DNA of 64,000 nt from Lewinellaceae bacterium (GTDB lineage: Bacteria > Bacteroidota > Bacteroidia > Chitinophagales > Saprospiraceae): positions 115,572-179,571 of the forward strand of contig JACJYO010000011.1 in the NCBI GenBank assembly GCA_020636075.1, given 5' to 3'. The notes beneath the pieces were generated by a model. The model was not told the origin of the DNA. It did not search any database and worked only from the letters and a program-made list of their open reading frames with translations. Below, piece by piece: positions 15,812 to 29,800 of this stretch. The stretch's first letter is position 1, and the number at the start of each line of letters is the position of its first letter. A program made the position numbers and the translations under genes.

Positions 15812-17302
15812 TCAACGCCCAAGTACCACAATTTTTTGTGTCCGGCGCCGATATTTTTTCCCGTACTGCAAATAATACATGCCCGGCGGTAATCCGGCCA
15901 CCGACAATTGTTGCCCGGGGCGTACATCCTGCCATTGGCGGCAAACCCGTCCGTATGCGTTTGTTAGTTGAAACGCGTCCATGTTGATCCTTTCGGGCCA
16001 ATCCAGCCGGATCGTTGTGGTGGCCGGATTGGGAAAAACCGAAACCTGTGGCAGTTGGTCTGCGGCAGTTGTTGCGTTGGCCATCGTTACCACACCTTTC
16101 CGGTACCATACCCGGGCGCTAAGCACGTCGGCATAGATCAGGTGAAACGCACCGTCGCGGTAGGCCAGTGCCGGCGATTTTTGCGCGCCGGGGGCCTGGG
16201 TCAGGTTGCGGATTTGATCGGGCAACCCGTGCGTGCCTTGCGTGGAAAACGTGAAAAAGACTTCGGTAGAATTGCCCGGAATCCCCGATTCCTCCCACAC
16301 GACCCCGATCGTATCGGCCTGGCCGGCGATGTCGGGGTGATTCTGCGTGCCGTTGGTGCCGGAAAATTCGAACGTGAATCCCGGCGCAGGTATATTGCCC
16401 GATATGCCAACCGCACTTCCGTGTACCCGGGTGATGCCGGTGCCCCGGCTCATCCACACTGTTACCAGGCTGTCTCCCGTGCTGTGCATCCTGGGCGCGG
16501 AGCTGGGGCAAACCGATTGCACCCAGTTGGTATCGTCTACATCCACAGCGGCGGAAAAACTGGCGCCCTGATCGGCGCTGGCACTTACCCAAATATCCCG
16601 GATATTGCCGGGTTGCAAATTTCGGAATGCCAGCCAAACAGAGTCGCCCTGGCAAAGGATGTCGGAAGGGCAGCATTCGCACACATGATCGCCGGCGGCC
16701 GGTGCACTGGCCACGACCGGTTGGGAAAAAGTTTGGCCGCCGTCGGTCGAGCGTGCGAGGTGGTACAGGGCATTGGTCTCGTTGGCATTTTCAAACAAAT
16801 AGCTGACCAGCACAACCCCCTGGGGCGTCACGGCAACGGATGGCAGGGTGACGAGCGGCCCTGCATTGGATTTGTACACCGGAACCGGCGGCTCGAAGCT
16901 GGCGCCCTGGTTGGTCGAGCGCGCCAGATATATGCCCTTGTCGATGCGTTCGAAGGCGACGTACACGGTGTCGCCATGAATAGCCAGGTCGAGGCCGCCA
17001 AAGTCGTAAATGCCGGGGAATACCCCTCCGGTGCTGATTTGGACCGGGGGCGTGAACACCCCGTTTTGCCAGCGGGAAAACAGGATGGCGGGGGCGCTGC
17101 CGCCCTTCCCCCAGAGCACCGCGGGGCTGCCGTCGGGGTAGAGCGCAATGCGGGGGCTGGCGGTACCCTGGCCACTGTCCCCGACGATGTCGATGGGGTC
17201 GGTCCACTGAACAGTGGTTTGCGCAGTGGTGCAATTTAGCCAAAAAAGAAAAAAGAGGGTAAATGCCGGGATTGTCCGGGCAAACTGTCGGCTAAGTGGC
17301 AT
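15812..17302 (-). CDS. T9SS-secreted sialidase-like (BNR) protein
   Basis: The 496-residue protein has a signal peptide (AFTLFFLFWLNCTTAQ), a six-bladed-type propeller with Asp-box-like motifs (ARSTNQGASF, ARSTDGGQTF, SASADQGASF), and a C-terminal type A T9SS sorting domain (VFPNPATTTIRLDW...LPPGMYYLQY...QKIVVLG). It should pass the outer membrane by the Por system. An unusual CECC cluster lies at about residue 210. Sialidase catalytic residues (Arg triad, Tyr-Glu) are not obvious, so binding or another hydrolase activity is as likely. Confidence 0.8.
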   Translation of the reverse strand: MPLSRQFARTIPAFTLFFLFWLNCTTAQTTVQWTDPIDIVGDSGQGTASPRIALYPDGSPAVLWGKGGSAPAILFSRWQNGVFTPPVQISTGGVFPGIYDFGGLDLAIHGDTVYVAFERIDKGIYLARSTNQGASFEPPVPVYKSNAGPLVTLPSVAVTPQGVVLVSYLFENANETNALYHLARSTDGGQTFSQPVVASAPAAGDHVCECCPSDILCQGDSVWLAFRNLQPGNIRDIWVSASADQGASFSAAVDVDDTNWVQSVCPSSAPRMHSTGDSLVTVWMSRGTGITRVHGSAVGISGNIPAPGFTFEFSGTNGTQNHPDIAGQADTIGVVWEESGIPGNSTEVFFTFSTQGTHGLPDQIRNLTQAPGAQKSPALAYRDGAFHLIYADVLSARVWYRKGVVTMANATTAADQLPQVSVFPNPATTTIRLDWPERINMDAFQLTNAYGRVCRQWQDVRPGQQLSVAGLPPGMYYLQYGKKYRRRTQKIVVLGR

Positions 17303-17897
17303 AAAATCTGTGAGTTAGTAAAAATAAGGTATAAACATATCGAATTTTCGGAACACTTGTAATGGCGTGATTGTGGCGATTGTGTATGCAGTGATTTGAA
17401 ATTTGGCCCGGTTTGTGTTGTGTTTTTACCACGATTAGGGTATTTACATCTGTTGAGGAGAAAATCAGGGGTTAGGCGGGTCCGAAATGAACCGGAACAC
17501 GATCGGGGATTCGAATTAGTTGTTATCTTTGTTCGCTTGTTTCCGGTCAGAAGGGGAAATGACATCGGAAACGCTTTAATCCGCAACCAAGTACCGGTTT
17601 TCAGGTGCAGTACGGTCGTTCGGGCATTTGCCTGTGCTTGCCGCCCCGCCTGATCCAAAACATACAACAAGAGTAATCCTATGACACTATTTTACCCTGC
17701 CCGTTTCTGGGCGGCTAAAGCCGGTTGCGTACGGTGCAACGATTTGCACGGCGCCTTTGCTCAGGCCTTTTACAGGCTTACCGGTTTGTTATTTTCCGCA
17801 TACGCCTTTTCCTTTTTTCAAGACTTATCCATACACCTTTCGATGACCGGGCATCCGGCTTGTCGTCCGTTTTGTATTTCTAATAAATCCACATTCC
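17303..17897. other. Intergenic region upstream of the giant gene
   Basis: This 595-bp stretch separates the divergent sialidase-like gene and the giant HYR gene. No protein-coding pattern is convincing. A Bacteroidota-type -7 box TATCTTTG lies at 17524-17531, but no clear TTG stands at the right spacing upstream. It would give a leader of about 370 nt. Confidence 0.4.
17524..17531 (+). promoter_or_regulatory. Possible -7 promoter box (TAnnTTTG)
   Basis: TATCTTTG matches the Bacteroidota sigma-ABfr -7 consensus TAnnTTTG. A -33 TTG at the right distance is not evident. Weak candidate for the giant gene. Confidence 0.25.
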
Positions 17898-20800
17898 ATG
17901 CGCCGATTTTACTTCAAGCAAGACATCTCAACCTCCTTACCCCCTGCTAAATCAACTACATCTATGAGAAACGATTTACCAAACAATGCTCAGCAACCCG
18001 AAACCCCAAGCACAACCGCCAACAATCTGGTGGATCCGTTGAACTCAATCGCACTGCCTGTTAGTGATGTGCACGGGCCGGCTGTGGTGTTTGAATGGGG
18101 TGGGGGAGCGATTGCCCGATTTTTTGCACTGGTTTGCTGTATGCTGGTGGCTGGGGCTGGTTTTGGGCAAAAAACGTTTAATGTCAATTCTGGCTCATGG
18201 GCAACTGCTGGTAACTGGACTCCCAATGGTGTTCCGGCAGCAGGCGATGATGTTATTTTCCCATCGACGGTAACTTCCGTAACAAACGTTCCTAATGGCA
18301 GCATAAACAGTGTTACTATACAAGGGGCAAGCGGGACTATCAATATCCAAGCTGCAAGTAGTGGGAATGTCCTAACTGTCACCACGGGTTTTAGTCTTCT
18401 TGCCGGCAGGACGCTAACTATAGGCAACAGTGGGGCCCGGTTAAATATGGCGTTTGCGTCAACTTGCACAGCGACTATTGCCGGCACATTTACGATCAAT
18501 TCCGGAGGTACCGCTCGATCCTTAACGAATAATGGTGACCTGACTATTACAAGTACTGGTCTGGTTAATCAGAACGGGAATAGCAATTTTATTTTAAATG
18601 CTGGCGCAACCCTCAGAATTGGATCAACAGCCGGTATCGCTGCTACTGGATCTACAGGTAATGTTCAGACAACAGGCCGGACATTTAACGCGGGTGCAAA
18701 TTACGTCTACAATGGCACTGCCAACCAAAGTACCGGAACAGGGTACCCGACCGGTTTGACCGGGTCGCTAACTATCAATAATCCAAATACCGTGACCATA
18801 ATAAATGCGGCCAGGACCATTACTACTGGCACCTTAAACCTAGTACAAGGCACATTTGCTACCACCAACGGAAGTAATCGACTAAGCATGGGCAGTACTG
18901 CTGCTATTAATCGTAGCGGAGGTAGCATGACTGGCACCTTACAAGGTACTGGCGTCTATGATGTGACGTATACTGGGAACTCCAAAACCGCGGGTCCTGA
19001 ACTTAATAATGGTGGCCTAAGACATGTAACTGTGAATCTTACCGCGGGCCAAATTTTAACCCTGGATGCCAACAGAACTCCCGACGGGAACCTCACCCTT
19101 ACAAGCGGCACATTCGATTTATCCACGTTTACAATTAATAGATCAGCTACGGGAGGCACCTTAACGTTAAGCGCAGGTACAACGCTTGTTGTTGGCGGTA
19201 CAACAGGTGGTATTGGTACCAGCAATTTCCCGAATAACTACGCCACGCATACAATTGCTGCGACAAGTACCGTAGAATATGATGGAACTGCTGCGCAAAC
19301 AATTGTAGATGAAGCTGCGCCGGGCTACGGCCATCTTACGATTACAAACAACTCTACCAAAACAGCTGCAAATGCACTGGATATCCGGGGAAATGTAACA
19401 ATCAATTCAACGGCCACATTCGCGGGTTCAACGTTTACGCATAATGTTGGCGGCGACTGGACAAACAGCGGAACATATACTCAAAATACCAGCACTGTAA
19501 CCTTCAATGGCTCCGCCCTCCAAACCCTGGGCGGCTCCACAGCCACAACCTTCAACAACCTCACGGTAAACAATACCGGCCCCGGGCTTTCGCTTTCTGT
19601 AAATGAAACGGTAGCAGGCACGTTGACCCTGACGGACGGCTTGGTGGCAACAAATGCCAACACACTTATTGTTAGCGGCACCGGCACCGGTGCGATCAGC
19701 GGAGGCTCCGTTGCATCCTATGTCAATGGCAACCTGCGCCGGGGCATCGCCACCGGGGCAAATACCTATGCCTTCCCAATCGGAACCTCTACGGCTTATG
19801 CCAATGCCAGTGTTGCGTTCACCAGCGCATCTGCGGTTGGTACACTTACAGGATCGACGACAGATGGCGATCATCCGAATATCGGCACATCGACTATTGG
19901 CGCCTCGGCTTCGGTAAACCGCTACTGGACATTCACAAACACCGGCCTCGGAACATTTGGCTACGGGGCTACCTTTAATTGGGTTGCCGGCGATCAGGAT
20001 GGTGGGTTCATGTTAGTTGATGCTTATGCTGGAAAATACAATGCGCCAAACTGGACCTATCCAACCGTAGGTACAAAAGCGGGAACCAGCCTGGAAGTAA
20101 CAGGTCTGTCCAGCTTTAGTGATTTCCAAATTGGCGGTGTTGCCTGCACCGCTTACGATGCCACTCTATCCGGGGATGCTACCATCTGTGCCGGTGGAAG
20201 CACAACACTGACGGTAACGCCGTCTGGCGGTACCGCTCCCTACACCGTAGTTTATACCGACGGGATGGGAAATACGACGACGGCGTCCAATTACCCCAAT
20301 GACCCGATTGCGGTTACACCTTCTTCCACTAGGACGTATACCCTGGTTTCTGTAACGGATAATGCCGGTTGTACTGCAAGTGTGACAGGCTCTGCCACGG
20401 TAACGGTGAACGAACAAGCTACTGTGGAAATAGACGCTCCGCAATTGACTCCTGAAACATGCGCCGATCCGACAGCAATAGTTTTCACTGCCAATGTAAC
20501 ACCTGCATCACCTAACGGCGGCGCTTATACCTATGCATGGACGGCACATGGTTGTATTGATGCAGCCTGCCCCGATGCAGGCGGTTTTGACCCTGCCGGC
20601 GCCGACGAGCAAGTGGTTTCCCGTGCCTTCGAATCAGGAACAAATGGGGGTAAATCCGTGAAAGTGGTTGTTTCTACCCCGGGTTGCCCAACATCGGAAG
20701 ATATTCTGAGTTGGAACCAAAATCCGGAACCCAGCGCCACCCTGACGCCGGCGCCAACAGCCGTATGTCTGGGTGAGTCTGTGGAGTTGACAGCCGGCAG

Positions 20801-23800
20801 TTCTTCAGGGCCGGAAGTGGCAACTTATACCTGGCTGGGTGGTGATGCTACCAATCCGGGTGCTGCGCCTTTGGACGTTACCGTGCCTCCTGCCAATACG
20901 CTCATACATGCACCCACAGCCAACCCTGAAAGTTATTACCGGGTGGTAATTGCTTACGCCAGTTGGGGATGTGATGATGCCATTGCCGATGCAGCGGTTG
21001 CGGTGAGCGAACTGCCCGACTGCAGCATCACCGGCCCAAGCGCTGTATGTGCCAACTCAACCGGACACCAGTACGAGGGTCCCGCTGACATGAGTAGTTA
21101 TACCTGGACTGTTACGGACGCCACCATCATTGGCACCAACACCGGCCAAACCATAACGGTAGATGCCGGGACAGGCACCTATACTGTTACATTGACAGTG
21201 TCGGACGGTACTTGTACGTCCACCTGTACGCAGGAAGTGACGATATATCCCTCTGACAATGCTAGCCTTACCCTCGGAGATGACCAGTGTTACGTTGGCG
21301 CCGTTACTGCGCTTACCGGCGGCATGCCTCTTGGCGGCATGTATAGCGGCCCTGGTGTTTCCTTCGTGGATCCCGACTGGCTCTTTGATGCAGACGCAGC
21401 AGGCGGAGTGGGCACCTATACCATTACTTATACTGCCTGTAACCTCAGCACTGATACCGATGAAATGACGGTGTATGATGACGATCTGGTGCTTTCCGTA
21501 ACCGGCCCAACCGATCCGGTGGAATGCCAAAGTACAGCGCAATTCAATATTTTGGCTACCAGTGGTTTCACGGACCTGACTTCGGTTGAGTTTGCCGTGC
21601 GATGGAATTCTGCAGATTGGGAGTATGTTTCGCACGATCTTGCCATGCTGCCTAATGGCCTGTCTGGTGAAGCCAATAACTTTCCTGATACTGAGGTAAG
21701 GGTTACGCTTACTGCTATGGATGATGGTATTACCCTGCCGGATGCATCTCTGTTGCTCCAATTAGAACTTAAGGCCCTTCGGTGCAATGTCACCGCGCCA
21801 ATTGAAATCGTGCCGTTAAGCCTTATGTCTATCGAAGCCTCGACGGATGAACTGGCCTTGGTGATGGTGCAGGCGAATGGGACTACGGTGGATTTGGTGG
21901 ATAATGTTCCACCGTCCATCACCTGCCCGGCGGCAGTGAATGTTTCGTGTGCCTCAGAGGTTCCGGATGTGGATATAAACAGTGTTACGGCAAGTGATAA
22001 TTGCGGCCAGGTAACAGTAACCCATACAGGCGATCAGATCAGCGATCAAACCTGCCCAAATCGCTACACCATCGAGCGGGAATACACGGCAACAGATGAT
22101 TGCGACAATACCACAACTTGTGCACAGATAATCACCGTAGATGATGAAACACCCCCCACCGCCCTCTGCCAAAACTACACCGTAATTCTCGACGACGTTA
22201 CCGTCACTGTCCCCGCCGAAAACATCAACAACGGTTCCACCGACAACTGCAATGGCCAACTGACCCTAAGCCTGTCGCCAAACACCTTCGACTGCTCGAA
22301 CCTCGGCGATAATACCGTGGAACTCACGGTCACTGACCCTTGCGACAACGCCAGCACCTGCTCGGCAATTGTAACCGTCACACTTGACGACAACGATGTA
22401 ACGGCGCTACCGACAGTCAGCCTCTCCCAAAGCGCCCCCGTCATCTGCTCCGGCGATGCATACACGCTGACTTTCGGCGGCGGCGGCAACCCCTCCGGTA
22501 CGCAGTACATGGTCACCTGGACGATCGCGCCAACCTTTACAACCTCGCCGCCGATCGACCCTGGCCTGGTAACCCTCGAAGGTGATTTCGTCGGTGTAAT
22601 GGGCATGACCCCCACGACTGAACTTGACCTGACGGGTATGATCGATAATGAAAACGTAAATTCCATCGACATTACCTTCACGGTCACACCCAAGTACGGC
22701 CCTTGCGCCGGCGAACCGCAGTCTATCACTGTGACCGTGCGCCCGCTCCCGCAGGTGCTTGGCATCTCCCCGACACCGCCGGCAGCGATTTGCTCCGGAG
22801 CGACAGTTGGTCCGTTTACCGTAAATCACAACATTGTATCGGGTACAAACAACAACCAGATTATGTGGGAGTGGACCGGCACCGGTATTGTTGCCGGCGT
22901 GCCCAATGGCGAAGATCTTAATGGAAACCCCACCCTGATCGTTACCGCCACTACGCTGACCAATATGGGTGCTACTGCGCAAACAGCAAAATTGACGATT
23001 GTTCCCAAACGCCTGAATGCCAATAGCCTGCTCTGCGAAGGTCCGGAGTATACGGTGGAAATTCTGGTGGAACCCAAACCGGCCATTGTTTGCCCGGATG
23101 ATATCTTGGCAACCACCGACGGCGGCGATTGCGACACGACGATCACCCTGACGCACCCGGGCCTGAACTACAACCAGACGAATTGCCCGGGCGGCAGCCT
23201 GGTAATTGGATTTGCGGCCGGCACGCCGGAACCGGCAAGCCTGCCGACAGGCGGTACTGTTTCGCCGGGTGGCGCGGATGCGTTTACCTTTAATAATGGC
23301 CAAACCCTTGTAACCTATACCTTAACGGACGGACAGGGTAACATGACCTCCTGCACCTTCACGGTCGAAGTAACCGATAACGACAAACCAACGGTCAACT
23401 GCCCGACACCCAAAACAGTGGAGTGCGACCAGGATCTCACACCCGGCCCGATGGCGCCCACCGGCGAAGCCACGGCTTCAGACAACTGCCCACCGGTGGC
23501 CATGCTGACCTATAACGACGATGATATCTCGTTAGGCAACTGCCCGCAGGAGTATGTACTGCACCGCGTCTGGACGGCAAAAGACGCCGCCGGCAATACA
23601 AGCAGTTGCACGCAGGTGATCAACGTGGACGACTCCACGCCGCCGGTCATTTCCTGTCCGAAGGATACAGTCATAAACTGCAACACCAGCACCCTGCCGG
23701 CAGCAACCGGCACCGCCGGCGCGGTCGACAATTGCTCGGCAGCCTCGGTGTCCTACAACGATGCTGATCCGGTAACGCCGGGCGATTGTCCGCAGGAATT

Positions 23801-26800
23801 CACCATTAAGCGGACATGGCGTGCGCTGGATGCCTGTGCCAATGCGGCCACCTGTTTACAAACAATTACTGTGCAGGACACCACCCGCCCGGTTATCAAC
23901 TGCCCGCTGGCGGTGACGGTGGAATGCAACGACAACCTGACACCGGGTGCGCCCGGCCAGGGCTTCCCAACCGGCTTCGCTACCGCTACGGATAATTGCG
24001 ACCAAACGCCAACACTGACGCATGGCGATACGAAATTTATGATTCCCGACACCTGCGACCAAACCTACTTCATCGAACGCATTTGGACGGCCACCGATGC
24101 CTGTGGCAATTTCCGCACTTGCGTCCAGTCAATCCATGTGCACGATACCACACCGCCGGTGATTGATCCGCTGGCTGCGGATAAACGTGTGGAATGCGAC
24201 GGGTCGGGCAATACGGCCGAACTGAACGATTGGCTGGCTGCCAACGGCGGTGCTATGGCTACCGACGTTTGCGGCGACGTTACCTGGAGCAATGATTTTG
24301 AGGAACTCACTGGCGCTTGTGGCGCTACCGGCAGCGCAATGGTTACATTTACAGCCACCGACGACTGTGGCAACGAGTCGGTAACTACCGCCACGTTTAC
24401 CATCGAAGATACCACCGCACCTACCATTGATGTGGAAGCGGAAGATCTGACGGTGGAATGCGACGGATCGGGCAATACAACCGAATTGAACGACTGGCTG
24501 GCTGCCAACGGTGGCGCTACCGCTTCCGATGTTTGCGGCGGCGTCACGTGGAGCAATGACTTTACAGGCTTGAGCGACGATTGCGGCGCCACGGGCAGCG
24601 TAGAAGTGACCTTCACAGCCACCGACGACTGTGGCAACGAATCGGTAACAACGGCAACCTTTACCATCGAAGACACGACACCCCCGAGTATCGACGTCGA
24701 AGCCTCCGACCTGACCGTCGATTGCGACGGCTCCGGCAATTCCACCGAACTGAACGCATGGCTTACATCCAACGGCGGTGCTATGGCCAGCGATATCTGC
24801 GGCGGCGTCACCTGGAGCAATAATTTTGATGTACTCAGCGACGGCTGCGGTGCAACCGGTTCGGTAGAAGTAACCTTTACAGCTACCGACGATTGCGGCA
24901 ATGAATCGGTAACTACAGCTACCCTCACCATCAAAGACGAAACGCCTCCCACGATCGGCACCACTGCTTCCGACCAGACCGTCGAATGCGATGGCGCCGG
25001 CAATACCGCCGCCCTGAACGACTGGCTGGTCAGCAACGGTGGCGCTTCTGCTACCGATGCTTGCAGTGGCGTTACCTGGAGCAACAATTTCGTGGAACTC
25101 AGCGACGATTGCGGCGCCACCGGTTCTGTGGAAGTAACCTTTGCAGCGACGGATGCCTGCGGCAACACGTCCTACACAACCGCTACCTTCACGATCGAAG
25201 ACACCACCCCTCCGACAATCGACACCGAAGCTTCCGACCGGACGGTGGAATGCGATGGCACCGGCAACACAGATGCACTCGATGCCTGGCTGGCTGCTAA
25301 CGGCGGCGCTGAAGCCAGCGACGATTGCAGCGATGTTACCTGGAGCAATGATTTTGTGGAACTCAGCGACGATTGCGGCGCTACCGGTTCGGTAGAGGTG
25401 ACCTTTACCGCTACCGACGATTGCGGCCTTGCGTCTGCCACCACGGCCACCTTTAAAATTGTGGATACCAAAAATCCAAACCTGGACACCCCAGCTTCGG
25501 ATCTGCGCGTCGAATGCGATGGCGCCGGCAACACAGCCGCACTGAACGACTGGTTGGCCGGCAACGGCGGCGCATCGGCTACCGACGATTGCAGCGGCGT
25601 GAGTTGGAGCAACAATTTTGTGGAACTGAGCGAGGACTGCGGCGCTACGGGCAACGCTACGGTAATTTTCACAGCCATGGATGACTGCGGCAACGCCGTA
25701 CAAACCACAGCGACCTTCACCATCGAGGATACCACAATTCCCGACTTGACTTGTCCGGACGATATTACCATCGAATGCGATGAAAGCACCGATCCGGCAA
25801 ACACCGGCATGGCCACTGTTTCGGATAATTGTGACCTGAGTATTACCACCAGTCCCACCGATGTAATGGTTATACCCACTCCGGGTTGCCCGGATGGGCG
25901 CACGATTAAACGCGTTTGGACGGCTGTAGATGCTTGCGGAAACGAAACGTCTTGTGAACAGATTATTACCGTGCAGGATAAGACGCCTCCGGTATTTGTC
26001 TTTTGTCCGCCCGCAACTACGGTGGATTGCCAACTGGGGCCTGATCCTAGCCCAACGGTAACCGGTCTTGCAGTAGCTACCGACAACTGCGATACCCAAC
26101 CGGCGGTAGCGTACATCAATACGAGTACACAAACCAATAACGGCACGTGTACGGATTATAGCTACGTTATCACCCGCCGTTGGCTGACTGTCGATAACTG
26201 TGGCAACACAAAAACCTGTACTCAGCTCATTACGGTGCAGGATATTACCGACCCGGTAATTACTTGCCCGATGAACGTTGAGGTGGAATGTGATGAAAGT
26301 TCCGAACCGCCGGCAACCGGAGAGGCTTCGGCTACGGATAATTGCGATCAGGCGATAGTGATTTCACATGACGATGTGGTCGATCCGGGTGATTGTATTT
26401 TTGAAAAAACGATTACGCGTACCTGGACGGCTACCGACGCCTGCGGCAATACGGATGCCTGCGTCCAAACCATATCCGTGGTGGATTCCACCGATCCGGA
26501 ATTCACTTTCTGTCCGAAAGACACGGTGATCAATTGCGAATTTGATCCTGTTCCGGCCATTACCGGTCAGGCTACCGCTACCGATAATTGTGATCCGGCG
26601 CCGCAAGTTGTATTTGACGATGATGAGCCGGTGGTAAACCCGGATTGCCCGCAAGGCTATTCCTTCGTGCGCACCTGGTTTGCAGTCGATGTTTGTAACC
26701 GCTTCTCCACCTGTGAGCAAAAAATTACCGTACAGGATACTACCGCACCGAAAATGATGTGCCCGATGGATCTGACCATTGAATGCGATCAGAATCCTGA

Positions 26801-29800
26801 TCCGGTGCTGACCGGTGAACCGTTCGACCTGAGCGACAATTGTGATCCCGGCCCGTTGACGGTCACCTATACCGACGGACCTCCGGGCCAGGGCGATTGC
26901 GCCAACGGCGCGCTCATTCTCCGCACCTGGATGGTGGAGGATGCCTGTGGCAATACGTTTACCTGTGTCCAGCGTATCGGTGTGGATGATACCGAGCCAC
27001 CGGTGATCAGCTGCCCGTCTAATGCCACCGTAGAATGCGACGAGAGTTCCGAACCGGATGCCCTTGGCTCAGCTTCGGCTGAGGATAATTGCGACATGGA
27101 TCCCGTTATCGACTACAGCGATCAAAGTACGCGCACAGACGACGGCTCCTGTACCGACTTCAGCTACACCATCACCCGTACGTGGACGGCTACCGATGCC
27201 TGCGGCAATGTTTCGGACTGCGTCCAAACGATCACCGTGGAAGACACCACTGACCCGGCCATTACCTTCTGCCCGGAAAACACGACTGTGGAGTGCGACC
27301 AACCGACTGATCCGCAAGCACTTGGCGAAGCAGAAGCAACGGATAATTGCGACGGCAACCCGGCGATTACGTTCGACGATGTCAGCACGCAAACGGACGA
27401 CGGTTCCTGCAGCGATTTCAGCTATACCATCACGCGTACCTGGACGGCTACCGACGCCTGCGGCAATGCTTCGGACTGCGTCCAAACGATCACCGTGGAA
27501 GACACCACCGATCCGGTTATCCTTTGTCCGGAACCCATTACGGTACAATGCGACCAATCGACGGATCCAAGTACTACCGGCGAAGCCACGGCAACCGATG
27601 TTTGCGACGGCAACCCGACCATCGATTATAGCGACGAAAGCACGCAAACAGACAACGGCACCTGCACGGATTTCAGCTACACGATCACCCGTACCTGGGT
27701 TGCCTATGATGCCTGTGGCAATTCGTCCGACTGCGTACAGCCGATCATCGTGGTGGATACCCAGGCGCCGGAATTGATCACTTGCCCGGCCGATCTGACG
27801 GTCGAGTGCGATGTGAATGCCGCAAACACCAATACCGACCCGTCGAACACCGGTGTGCCCGTTGCCGAGGATAACTGCGATACCAACATTTCCTATGACT
27901 ACGACGATGAGGAAGTTGCTGGCGGCCCCGATTGCCATGATGTGAAAGTGATCACCCGGACCTGGAAAATTTCCGATGCCTGCGGCAACACAAACGTCGA
28001 ATGTGTACAAACCATTCGCGTGCGCGACAACACGCCGCCGCAAATCGTTTGTCCGTTCGACATAACCATTGATTGCGATGCCGATCTGGATCCGGCGAAC
28101 ACCGGCGGACCAGCCATTGCACTGGATGCCTGCGACGATGCGCCGGCCATCGAATGGGTTGATGAACAAACCACCGGACCCTGCAAGAACGATTCCCTTG
28201 CCGTGATCACCCGTACCTGGTTTGTATTGGATCTCTATTGCAATGCTCAGGTTTGTGATCAGTTTATCGTCCTGATCGATAAAGTAGCGCCGGAGTTCAC
28301 CCTTTGTCCAAAAGACACGGTGATCAACTGCGACACGATGCCGATCCCGGCGCATACCGGTATGGCTTTGGTGAAAGACAATTGTGACGCGCAACCAACG
28401 GTTGATTTTGAGGATGTATCAGTGCCCGATCCGGATTGCCCGCAGAGCGATACTATTTACCGGAAATGGATTACGGTGGATCACTGCGGCAACATCAACT
28501 CTTCCTGTATGCAAAAAATTGTCGTGCAGGATACCACCAAGCCTGTGATCGTTTGCCCTGCCAACCTTACAGTCCAATGTGATGAAAGCACCGACCCGGC
28601 AGCAACTGGTTTCCCCTTAGTAAAAGACAATTGCGATGCGGCGCCGGTTATTTCCAATTCGCCGCTTGACATGATCACACCCGGCAACTGCCCGGGTAGC
28701 TTTGTCATCAAACGCACCTGGCTGGTGGCCGACCACTGCGATAACGTTGCCCACTGCGTGCAAACCATCACCGTGCGCGATACCGAAGCTCCAACCTGGG
28801 TAACCGAACCGGGCGACCTCGACCGTACGGTAGATTGCGACGATCCCGACGCCCTGGCCGACGCGCAAAACTTGTTCCCGGAAGCGACGGACAACTGTGA
28901 CAACGACGTTACCAATATCGAAAAAGAGGAAGGCGACTTCGTGCCCGGCCAATGCCCGCATACCGGTACCTACACCAACACCTGGACGGTGACGGATGAA
29001 TGCAGTAACATAAGCGAGGTGTACACGCAGGTGATTACCGTACAAGACATCGTTGCGCCCACCTTCACCGTGCCGGCCGATGCTACTGTCTATTCCGACG
29101 GTAACTGCGAATACAACGCCGACCCGGCGGTAACCGGCGATGTAACAGACGAAGACGATAACTGCGCCACAGTCCTGGATGCAACTTATGTGGATGAAAC
29201 AGCCGACGGCAATTGTGCCGGCAACAAGATCATCACCCGGACCTGGACGCTGGCCGACGGCTGCGGAAACGCGCTCACGCAAACACAAGTGATCACGGTG
29301 CAGGATACGCTCATTCCGACCTTCCCGAAACCAGCCGATATGACGCTGACCACGGAAGACGGCGCTACCTGCCCGGAAATTGCTTCGATCAGTCTGACCA
29401 TCGACCAGACCAATCCGGTGGCTACCGGCAATACGCCGTTCAGCTACACGGTACACGGCATCAGCATAGACGGCCCGACGGTGTACAGCGACAACTGCTC
29501 TTCGGGCGACAACCTGAAATTGTTTGTCTGGAACATCTTCGAAGATTGGCAAGGCACTGCCGACGACTGCCAGCGCCAGATACGCATACTCTGGCGCGTA
29601 TACGACGACTGCGGCAATTTCCGCCAGCGGCAACAGATTTTCACGATAGTGGACAACACCGCGCCGAAGTTTACGGTGCCCGTTGATCTGACGATCAACT
29701 GTGAAGACAACCCTGCCGACCTGAGCCTGACCGGCGATGTGACCGACGAATATGACAACTGCCATACCGGCCTGGAAGCAAGCTACAGCGATGAAAGCAC

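Noticed and set aside
17681..17950. 89-codon plus-strand frame upstream of the giant gene
   Set aside because: It overlaps the giant gene start, has an irregular Cys/Phe-rich composition and no homologue that I recognise.
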